A stretch of DNA of 64,000 nucleotides from an uncultured Prevotella sp. GTDB taxonomy: Bacteria; Bacteroidota; Bacteroidia; Bacteroidales; Bacteroidaceae. Below are positions 18,345-26,111 of this stretch, in pieces (within the stretch, counting starts at the first letter, position 1; every line of letters starts with the position of its first letter). Position numbers and translations under genes: made by a program. The notes under the pieces are model-generated. The model searched no databases. It was not told where the DNA came from and saw nothing but the letters and a program-made list of their open reading frames with translations. Location of the stretch: positions 1 to 64,000 of the forward strand of contig CAMNPN010000111.1 of NCBI GenBank assembly GCA_946548085.1. The letters run 5' to 3'.

Positions 18345-18437
18345 ATGAAATGGTCAACAATTAAAAAATTACTCCAAATTATTGCAACCGTCATAACGAC
18401 GATCCTCGGAACCAACATGATCCAAAGCTGCATGTAG
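18345..18437 (+). CDS. 'smalll protein'-type 30-aa peptide
   Basis: Hand translation MKWSTIKKLLQIIATVITTILGTNMIQSCM; matches the tiny peptide family that sits between HU and amidase genes in Bacteroidales. Not in the ORF track. Confidence 0.8.
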   Translation: MKWSTIKKLLQIIATVITTILGTNMIQSCM

Positions 18438-18484
18438 CCTTCCGTGAAGTTGTCACCCGTATGATGTGATCACCCGTATGAAGT

Positions 18485-18536
18485 TGTCACCCGTATGATG
18501 TAATCATCTGTAAACTGTAAACTGTAAACTGTAAAC
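18485..18536 (+). repeat. Heptamer (TGTAAAC)n repeat tract upstream of the amidase
   Basis: cacccgtatgatgtaatcatctgtaaactgtaaactgtaaactgtaaac. Confidence 0.9.
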
Positions 18537-18541
18537 AAAAA

Positions 18542-18970
18542 ATGAGACGTATAGATCTGATAATCATTCACTGCACGGCGAGCCGCCCCGACCAGCACAT
18601 CACGATGGAGCAGCTCGACAAGATGCACAAGGCCCGCGGCTGGAAGTGCTGCGGCTACCACTACTACATCACCCGCGACGGCCAACTGCACTTCGGCCGC
18701 CCCGAAGAGATGGTCGGCGCACACGCCCGCCACTACAACGCCCACTCCATCGGCATCTGCTACGAGGGGGGCCTCGACGAGAAGGGCCGTCCTGCCGACA
18801 CCCGCACGCCCGCCCAGAAGCTGACCCTCCACACGCTACTCGTCTCCCTGAAGGCCGACTTCCCCGATGCCGAGATCATGGGCCACAACGAACTGGAGGG
18901 TGTCCACAAGGATTGTCCTTGTTTCCCCGTGAGCATTTACCGTAACTATTTCAACAACCTAAAACCTTAG
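18542..18970 (+). CDS. N-acetylmuramoyl-L-alanine amidase (amidase_2/PGRP type)
   Basis: DLIIIHCTASRPD, GYHYYITRDGQLHFGRP, GAHARHYNAHSIGICYEGG, IMGHNELEGVHKDCPCF. Confidence 0.93.
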   Translation: MRRIDLIIIHCTASRPDQHITMEQLDKMHKARGWKCCGYHYYITRDGQLHFGRPEEMVGAHARHYNAHSIGICYEGGLDEKGRPADTRTPAQKLTLHTLLVSLKADFPDAEIMGHNELEGVHKDCPCFPVSIYRNYFNNLKP

Positions 18971-19124
18971 CTTATGTCCCACCTCCACATGCCCCGTGAC
19001 GACTTGTTGTCACAGTCTGAATGACTTGTGTTTATCATAGCATCATCCCTAGCCCGTCGTGAGACGCGCCAGGGATTTCTTTTTTTATTTATGGAACACA
19101 AAGACACAAAGAAATATTTTTCGA

Positions 19125-19330
19125 GACACGGAGGTGCCTGACCCCTCCGTGTCCCTACGCGCAGCCGCTCCCCGCCCCTCAAGGGGAGGGGTCAGGGGTG
19201 GGGTCTGTATCTTCGGCTGAGGGATTACTGTCCCCGCCCCGCCCTACGGGCACCCCGCCCCTACAGGGGTGGGGAGTTGCTACGCGCAGCCGCGAAGAAA
19301 AGACACGGAGGGGTCAGGCACCTCCGTGTC
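19125..19330. repeat. 206-bp module bounded by perfect 29-bp inverted repeats
   Basis: gacacggaggtgcctgacccctccgtgtc (19125-19153) is the exact reverse complement of gacacggaggggtcaggcacctccgtgtc (19302-19330). Confidence 0.95.
19155..19279 (+). repeat. Repeat modules A (19155-19223) and B (19224-19279), upstream copy
   Basis: A is 67/69 identical to 24056-24124; B is 55/56 identical to 24000-24055. Confidence 0.95.
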
Positions 19331-19415
19331 CCACACACAAAAAAACTGATAAATGTTTGGTGCTTTCGTAGAAAATGCCTATATTTGCAGCAGATAATCA
19401 AACATAAGCAACGAT

Positions 19416-22400
19416 ATGAAACTTAAAAACCTATTCCCAGTCTTAGTCGAAAAGTGCTTGTTCAGTTGTAACAGAAGCGCCCGGTTATTCCTGTCCGTGG
19501 TGATGATCGCCATGTTTACCGCTCCCTCCACAGCGTTGGCGCAAGGTAATGGCCAGGCTGTGGCCACCGTGCAGAGCTTGGGCCAGAATCCCGTGGAATA
19601 CACCGACTTGGAGGCGGCGTTTGCTGCTGCCCAGAACAATGACGAGATCAAGCTGCTGGCCGACTGCGCGCTTGCAGCAGACGGCACCCACACGGGCAAG
19701 CTCGCCCTCGGCGACGGCTCTAAAGAGACAGACGTGGTGCTCGACCTGAACGGTCACACAATCAGCGGTACGGCCGACGAGCTCATCACCATCACCACCA
19801 ATGCCCGGCTTAGAATCCTCGACAGCGGCACGGGTGGTGGCATCGTCACCACGGGTGCAAAGGGCATCCTGAATGTGGGTGTGTTGGATATGGGGGGCGG
19901 CAGTGTCATCGGCGCCACCAGCGGCATCTATAGTCAGGGTGCGGCGAACATCAGCGGCGGCACCGTCAGCGGCGGCAGCTACGCCCTCTATATCGAGCAG
20001 GGCGTGGCGAACATCAGCGGCGGCACCTTCGTGGCCACCGGCACCGACGGCATCGGCATCGAGAGCGAGAGCGCAAACGGATTCTATTTCCTCGGCCTGC
20101 CCACCTTCGACTGCACCGTGGCCGACATCTCCTTAGCCAAAGACCAGAAGCTCGAGTTCGCCCCCGGCTCTTTCGACGTGCCTGCGAAGAAGATTAGGGT
20201 GAAGGTGGATAATGAGGCACCCTATACGTTCACATCCAACTATGAAATAGTAACAGATGCTGACGGCGATCAGATAGCTCCAGAAGACGTGTTCGTGTCA
20301 GCAGACTATGGCGAGGGCCTCATAGGTTCCATATACGACTCTAATAGCATGCACTACGAGGCGGCTGTTGCCGGGCTGACGGAGGTTATCTTCCCAGCAG
20401 GCACTTCGACCTATTTCGACCAGAGGGCTCTCGCGCTGTATGGTACGAACGACAATCTGAAGTTCTATGGTATCAAAGGCTTGTCGGGGAGTACCGTCCA
20501 ATTGGCTGAGTTCAAAAGCAAGAAGTTCGGTGAGAACAGTACGGTCATCGTGAGCAACACCTCCGGCGCCGCCATTACCGCCAAGATGGTGGTGGCTTTT
20601 GAGGGGCCGATGGCCAGCAGCTTCTCGAATGTTGCCGCTACCGACCTGGACGTGCAGGAATTCCTGCCTATATTCCTCGACGGCACCGAGGAAGCCCTCA
20701 CAGAGATATCTGTCCCCGAGGACTATGAGGTCTTCGGCTTCAGCGACAACAGTTTCGTCCTTCTTGGCAGCGATGCCACTGCCGCCGCCCATAGTGGCTG
20801 GCTGGTGGCCAATAAGAGCAAACTGCCTGAGGGCGTCAGCCACCTGTCTATCCTTTGGCCCGACGGCACCACGACGGGTTGTTATTTGGAGGCTTCATGG
20901 ATCAGCCTGGCAGACGGACCCTTCGTCTACGACGGCACGGCAAAGGAGCCAGCGGTGACGGTGACAGACAACGGGACGGACGTCACGGACTCGTTCGAAT
21001 GGACATATAAGAATAATGTGGCCGCCCATGATGCCACGGGCAACGATGCACCAACGGTCACCGTGACGGCGAAGGCCACGAGCACGAGCTATACCGGCTC
21101 GGTCTCGAAGACGTTCACCATCACGCCGAAGAAAGTGACCATCAGCGGTGTCAAAGCCAAGGATAAGATTTACGATGGCACCACCTCGGCTGTCATCGAC
21201 GCAGAAAGTGCCATCATCGACGGCAAGGTCGAAGGCGATGTGTTGACAGTAAATGCACAATCTGTAAAAGCCGTATTTGCTGACGCTGAGGCAGGCAAGG
21301 CCAAGCCCGTCACCGTTAGTGGATTTACGCTCGCTGGCGATCAGGCAGGCAACTACACGCTCAGCGCCCAGCCCACAAGCGTCACGGGCACCATTGTGCC
21401 GAAGCCCGTCACTGTGGAAAGCGGCCTCACTGTCAGCAGCACAACCTTAAAAGAAATAACAGGGTATTCTGTAGATGCCACAAATGTAAAAATCGTCGGC
21501 GCCGTGAATAACGAAAAGCTCTCCATTATGGGTGTCATCGCCAGACTGCAAAATGGTAGCACTGTGAACTGCGATCTCGACTATACCGAGGCCACCATCG
21601 TCATTGGCGTGGACAAGGCCAACAACTACGTCCTCGCCCAGCAGGGCAACCAGGCTACCGCCGAAATCACCGCTTCCACCGAAACGGTGGAGAATGAAGA
21701 TGGCTCTACAATAGAAACCGCCACTACAAGGGTAAAAAATGCCGATGGCTCAATAACAGAAACCACTCAAGAAACGGTGACAGGCGACGATGGCTCTGTT
21801 GTAACAGAGAAAGAAACGACGATATATGCCGATGGCTCAACAGCAGTCAAGCAAACAACGACGGATGCCGAGGGCCATCAATCAGGCATAGAAATGTCGG
21901 TCTCTGCCGATGGCTCTGACGAAGTCACGCTAACGTCGGCGGATGCCGGAGGAAGCGAGACGGTGGAAACGGTGTCGTCATCGCGGGCCAACGACGATGG
22001 CTCTACAACACACACGGAAAAGGTAACGGAAACGACGAAGGACGCCGACGGTAAGGTAACTGACACGAAGACGACAACAACGGAATCGACAGCGACGTCG
22101 ACGGAGCATGCGGACGGCTCTGTAACGGACAAAGAAATGGTAAAGACAACGGAGACGGGCGCCGATGGGTCGGAGCTTGTAACCGGAGAATCCATCCGTG
22201 AGACGACGACGAACGCCGATGGCTCTTCAGAAGAAAATGTATCAGAGACGCCGGACTTGGGAGATACTTATGGTTTGGATGATGAAGGCGGACTTACACC
22301 CGATCCCGAAGGGGCAGAAAATGGTTATACAGAAATAGCAAGTGATGTGTCTGATTTCATCCAAGATAATACCGGTGTCAACGATGACGATGCTGACGAA

Positions 22401-23888
22401 GACGATCAGGTCAGCGTCCTCCTTGGAAGAGCGGCTGACGCAGGTAACGTCTGGTTAAACACGAACGAAGAGACAGATGCGGAAGGCGAAGTTATCAAGC
22501 AAGATGCAAGCCTCACTGTCAAGCAATCCGGCTCCGCTGACGGCAGCGGTGAAGCCTCCTTTGACAGCAACCCCTCAGCACAGATCGCTATAGGTGCAGG
22601 TGCATTAACTTCGGGATCGAATAGCGGGAAACAAAGCGACAGCGGCAAGCTTGGTCGTTTGTCTTGGAAATACTCGGGTAGTACACTCACCATCACAGGA
22701 AAGGGAACGATGAAGCAAACGAAAAAATGGCTGAAATACAACAAGACAAAAATCATAAACGTCATAATCAATAATGGCGTGACAAACATCGCCTCTAAAG
22801 CTTTCAGTAGTCACACAGAACTGAGTAATGTCTACATTGCTAACAGCGTGACTAACATCGGCTCGAATGCCTTTCAAAAATGCAAAAAACTGATATCCGT
22901 CAACATCGCCAGGGACTCCCGACTGATAAAGATTGGCCAAGGTGCGTTCAGTGGTCTCTCAAAACTCTCTACGATTAATCTCCCCTCCAGCGTAACCCAC
23001 ATCGGGAAGAATGCGTTTAATAAATGTAAAAAAACTCGCGTGTATGTTAATGTGCCTAATGGCAAGGTGCTGAATGTGAAAATCAAAGGCGTGAGTAAAC
23101 CCAAGGTCATCAAACCTAATGACGACGGCAAGGCCGACATCACCTCCTGTCTCTTCGAGAACCTATCAATGAGAAATAAGAGCCGCGCCCTGACGCTGCA
23201 TGTGGTGGATGCTGTCGACGGTGATGACACTGGCGACGACCCTGATGATTCAGGCGACGACGGTGATGATTCAGGTAGCGGCAGTGATGATTCAGGTAGC
23301 GGCAGTGATGACTCAGGCGACGACGGTGATGATTCTGGTGACGACGGTGATGACTCAGGCGACGGCGATGACACGGGTAGCGGTGGTAGTTCATCGAAAC
23401 AAAACATGGGAACTCCAACGGTGACCTTCAATTTTGCAGCCAAGGGTGCGGCTGATAACGGGGCTGCTTATGATGGAAATTCTAAAGTCACGGCGGGAAA
23501 TAAGTCAGTCGCTATGATTGGGGGAACAGTGGACAAAATAATAGGTGGTGGTACAAGAGGTGCTACCGCAGAGCAGGAAGATGATGAGATCGAGATCGTC
23601 TCTGGCAAGGAGTACAAGATCCTTCGTGACGGCTACATCGTCCTGAACTTCTACACCCCAGACGCCGACATCACCGTCAACAGCATCGTGTTCCGCCGTC
23701 CGGGCGATGCCAACAATGATGGCTACTTGAATGCTGTAGACCTCGTGGAGATGATCAACGCGAAGAACGGCCATGCCAGTGAGCGCTTCAACCTCGCCAA
23801 TGCCGACATCGACCGCGACGGGCAGATCACCCAGGACGACATCGACGCCGTGGTGAAGCTCATCATGGAACAAACGGACGAGAAATAG
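19416..23888 (+). CDS. Large modular surface protein: signal peptide, beta-helix-like N-terminus, MBG/YDG-like domain, DGS-containing Thr/Glu-rich repeats, LRR_5 repeats, Asp/Ser/Gly linker, dockerin-like C-terminus
   Basis: NISGGTVSGGSYALYIEQGVANISGGT; KVTISGVKAKDKIYDGTTSAVI; ADGS/DDGS repeats; VTNIASKAFSSHTELSNVYI; DDSGDDGDDSGSGSDDSG; GDANNDGYLNAVDLVEMI...DIDRDGQITQDDIDAVVKLI. Confidence 0.85.
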   Translation: MKLKNLFPVLVEKCLFSCNRSARLFLSVVMIAMFTAPSTALAQGNGQAVATVQSLGQNPVEYTDLEAAFAAAQNNDEIKLLADCALAADGTHTGKLALGDGSKETDVVLDLNGHTISGTADELITITTNARLRILDSGTGGGIVTTGAKGILNVGVLDMGGGSVIGATSGIYSQGAANISGGTVSGGSYALYIEQGVANISGGTFVATGTDGIGIESESANGFYFLGLPTFDCTVADISLAKDQKLEFAPGSFDVPAKKIRVKVDNEAPYTFTSNYEIVTDADGDQIAPEDVFVSADYGEGLIGSIYDSNSMHYEAAVAGLTEVIFPAGTSTYFDQRALALYGTNDNLKFYGIKGLSGSTVQLAEFKSKKFGENSTVIVSNTSGAAITAKMVVAFEGPMASSFSNVAATDLDVQEFLPIFLDGTEEALTEISVPEDYEVFGFSDNSFVLLGSDATAAAHSGWLVANKSKLPEGVSHLSILWPDGTTTGCYLEASWISLADGPFVYDGTAKEPAVTVTDNGTDVTDSFEWTYKNNVAAHDATGNDAPTVTVTAKATSTSYTGSVSKTFTITPKKVTISGVKAKDKIYDGTTSAVIDAESAIIDGKVEGDVLTVNAQSVKAVFADAEAGKAKPVTVSGFTLAGDQAGNYTLSAQPTSVTGTIVPKPVTVESGLTVSSTTLKEITGYSVDATNVKIVGAVNNEKLSIMGVIARLQNGSTVNCDLDYTEATIVIGVDKANNYVLAQQGNQATAEITASTETVENEDGSTIETATTRVKNADGSITETTQETVTGDDGSVVTEKETTIYADGSTAVKQTTTDAEGHQSGIEMSVSADGSDEVTLTSADAGGSETVETVSSSRANDDGSTTHTEKVTETTKDADGKVTDTKTTTTESTATSTEHADGSVTDKEMVKTTETGADGSELVTGESIRETTTNADGSSEENVSETPDLGDTYGLDDEGGLTPDPEGAENGYTEIASDVSDFIQDNTGVNDDDADEDDQVSVLLGRAADAGNVWLNTNEETDAEGEVIKQDASLTVKQSGSADGSGEASFDSNPSAQIAIGAGALTSGSNSGKQSDSGKLGRLSWKYSGSTLTITGKGTMKQTKKWLKYNKTKIINVIINNGVTNIASKAFSSHTELSNVYIANSVTNIGSNAFQKCKKLISVNIARDSRLIKIGQGAFSGLSKLSTINLPSSVTHIGKNAFNKCKKTRVYVNVPNGKVLNVKIKGVSKPKVIKPNDDGKADITSCLFENLSMRNKSRALTLHVVDAVDGDDTGDDPDDSGDDGDDSGSGSDDSGSGSDDSGDDGDDSGDDGDDSGDGDDTGSGGSSSKQNMGTPTVTFNFAAKGAADNGAAYDGNSKVTAGNKSVAMIGGTVDKIIGGGTRGATAEQEDDEIEIVSGKEYKILRDGYIVLNFYTPDADITVNSIVFRRPGDANNDGYLNAVDLVEMINAKNGHASERFNLANADIDRDGQITQDDIDAVVKLIMEQTDEK

Positions 23889-23920
23889 ACGCCATCGTCA
23901 ACAGCATCATGGGCAAGTGA
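23888..23920 (+). pseudogene. Remnant of an alternative dockerin end (DAIVNSIMGK*)
   Basis: gacgccatcgtcaacagcatcatgggcaagtgacgcccctgtcg closely matches 14212-14255; out of frame with the preceding CDS. Confidence 0.75.
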
Positions 23921-23935
23921 CGCCCCTGTCGCGGC

Positions 23936-24124
23936 TGAGGGATTACTGTCCCCGCCCCGCCCTATCCTACTGTCCCCGCCCCGCCTCTTAGGCTGAGGGA
24001 TTACTGTCCCCGCCCCGCCCTGCGGGCACCCCGCCCCTACAGGGGTGGGGAGTTGCTACGCGCAGCCGCTCCCCGCCCCTCAAGGGGAGGGGCAAGGGGT
24101 GGGGTCTGTATCTTCGGCTGAGGG
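23936..24124 (+). repeat. Repeat modules B (partial, partial, full) and A, downstream copy
   Basis: See 19155-19279; module order differs from the upstream copy. Confidence 0.9.
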
Positions 24125-24166
24125 GATTCTTTTCATAGTTAGTCTTAGGTTGGTTTATAAAACAAT

Positions 24167-24199
24167 AAACCCTGACGCCGGGTTGTGACGTCAGGGTTT
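24167..24199 (-). terminator. Terminator for the beta-barrel protein gene
   Basis: Perfect 11-bp stem AAACCCTGACG/CGTCAGGGTTT followed on the minus strand by TTATTGTTTT. Confidence 0.75.
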
Positions 24200-24209
24200 A
24201 AACTTTCTT

Positions 24210-24695
24210 TTAGAGTGCTACCAGCACACCAAGTGTGGGCACGAAACGTCCCCAGTCCTTGACAACCTGGTACTTGGCATCGAGGAATATCTTCCACTTG
24301 TCGTTGACAGGAAGCTCAGCACCAGCACCAACGTTGAAACCTACTTTGGCTGAATTCAGAAAACCGAAACTGTTTGAGCTGTGCCCAACGAAGGCAAGAC
24401 CAGCAAGGGGATAGACGTTGATGGCATCTGACACGGGGAAGGCATACTCCAGATTCACATTAATGTCGGAGATCTGTACGCCATCGTGCTTGAAGAAGTG
24501 ATCCACCTGGGCATCAGCACGGAAGTTGTCGAGGATCTCATACTGACCCTTCACGCCAATACCAAAGTTCTTGTAGTCTGAGTGGATACCATAGCTCAGG
24601 CCAGCACCCACGAACATGTCACCTTTCTCTGCGAACATGGCTGTAGAAAACAGCATCATGCAAGCAATCATCATTAACTTTTTCATACTTCTCAT
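24210..24695 (-). CDS. Outer-membrane beta-barrel protein
   Basis: Signal peptide; FVGAGLSYGIHSDYKNFGIGVKGQYEILDNFRADAQ; C-terminal FVPTLGVLVAL. Confidence 0.75.
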   Translation of the reverse strand: MRSMKKLMMIACMMLFSTAMFAEKGDMFVGAGLSYGIHSDYKNFGIGVKGQYEILDNFRADAQVDHFFKHDGVQISDINVNLEYAFPVSDAINVYPLAGLAFVGHSSNSFGFLNSAKVGFNVGAGAELPVNDKWKIFLDAKYQVVKDWGRFVPTLGVLVAL

Positions 24696-24837
24696 TCTTT
24701 AATTAAGTGATTAAATAAGTTGAAAACTTCTCAAATTCTGGTGCAAAGGTAAGAAAATAATTGTAAAAATATCATCTTTTCCCATATTTTTTACACATTA
24801 CACCTATTTTTATATAATAGATTATGAGGAGAGACAG

Positions 24838-25926
24838 CTACGCCAACAGTATCTGGAGTATTCGTTCTGCCGTACGACCATCCCATCGGTCGGGCAAGGC
24901 ACTGTGCTTCCACTGACCACTGACAAGCTGGGCGACGGCCTCACCTAACCGCTCAGGATCTTCTCCTACGAGCACATTCGAACCCACCGTGACGGTTTCT
25001 TTGTGCTCGGTATAATTATTAAGCGTGATACAGGGTACGCCATTAAAGGTGGCTTCCTCGGCCACATTTCCAGAGTCTGTGATGATGCCTTTGGCATGAG
25101 CCGTCAGCCAACCGAACTCAAGGTAATTCAAAGAGTTTACAGTTGACAGTTTACAGTTTACAGATGATATCTCTGAGGCGGTAGTGAGGCGGGAGACGAC
25201 CTGAGAGGCTTCAGGACGGAGGGGGGCGATGATGGGGGTGTCGCCTGCCGCCTCGATCATGGCTGTGAGCAGCTGGCTGAGATGATCCTCGTCGGCGAGA
25301 AGGGCCTTGCGGTTAAGCGTGAAGACGATGTAGCTATTCTCCTGAAGATCAGGGAGTAATGACGGACGGTGAAGACGGGCACGATTGAAGCGGAGCGTGT
25401 CCATCAGGATGTTTCCCACCATATAGGTCTGCGACTGTTCCGACTGCTCACGGGTAGCAACCCCCGTACTACGCACTCCCGCAGTAAAGAGATAATCCGA
25501 CAGAGCATCAATGACCAAGCGATTGATCTCCTTTGGCATTGTAATGTCGAACGAACGCGTGCCAGCCACGAGGTGAGCCAGACGGATACCTCGTTTCTTC
25601 GTCACAATAGCTGCAGCCATCGTTGAGGCAAGGTCATCGACAACGATTACCACATCGACAGGATGCTCATCGAGGAAACGGTCGAACCGCGCCATTACCT
25701 GGCTGGTAATCTCGTTCAAACGGTCGCTGACCACATCCAGATAATACTGTGGACGATCTATCTGCAGATCATCGAAGAGCGAAGTCTCGAGCGTAGGGTC
25801 TGCGGCACTACCGGCATACACAAGCAGACAGCTTGCCTCAGCATGCTGACCAATGGCGCGCACCAGCGGTGACACCTTGATGAAATTGGGTCTGGCTCCG
25901 GCCAGAATACAGATTCGCTTTGTCAT
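24838..25926 (-). CDS. wecB: UDP-N-acetylglucosamine 2-epimerase-like protein
   Basis: ILAGARPNFIKVSPLVRAI, VGNILMDTLRF, ITDSGNVAEEATFNGVPCITLNNYTEHKETVTVGSN. Start placed at MTKRIC. Confidence 0.9.
   Translation of the reverse strand: MTKRICILAGARPNFIKVSPLVRAIGQHAEASCLLVYAGSAADPTLETSLFDDLQIDRPQYYLDVVSDRLNEITSQVMARFDRFLDEHPVDVVIVVDDLASTMAAAIVTKKRGIRLAHLVAGTRSFDITMPKEINRLVIDALSDYLFTAGVRSTGVATREQSEQSQTYMVGNILMDTLRFNRARLHRPSLLPDLQENSYIVFTLNRKALLADEDHLSQLLTAMIEAAGDTPIIAPLRPEASQVVSRLTTASEISSVNCKLSTVNSLNYLEFGWLTAHAKGIITDSGNVAEEATFNGVPCITLNNYTEHKETVTVGSNVLVGEDPERLGEAVAQLVSGQWKHSALPDRWDGRTAERILQILLA
25132..25168 (-). repeat. Heptamer repeat inside wecB, translated in-frame
   Basis: Minus strand atcatctgtaaactgtaaactgtcaactgtaaactc encodes SSVNCKLSTVNS. 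Confidence 0.9.
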
Positions 25927-26111
25927 AATTTCATTAAATTTTGTGCAAAGATACAAAATAATTGATAATTAATAATTGATAATTGATATTTATTTGTAAT
26001 TTTGCAATTGAAAAAATGAAAAAAGCCTACTACAGGACAAACATCTCTGGCTACGTAAACAAGGAAAAAGTCTTAAAAGTCGTATAGTCTACTGCAAAAA
26101 ATTAAAAAAGA

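Noticed and set aside
14864-18970. Prophage containing an endolysin
   Set aside because: An amidase and a small HTH are present but no integrase, terminase, capsid, portal or tail genes; treated instead as a chromosomal cassette.
26016-26087. 23-aa possible leader peptide before the HTCS-like sensor (MKKAYYRTNISGYVNKEKVLKVV)
   Set aside because: Too short to support without conservation or translation data.
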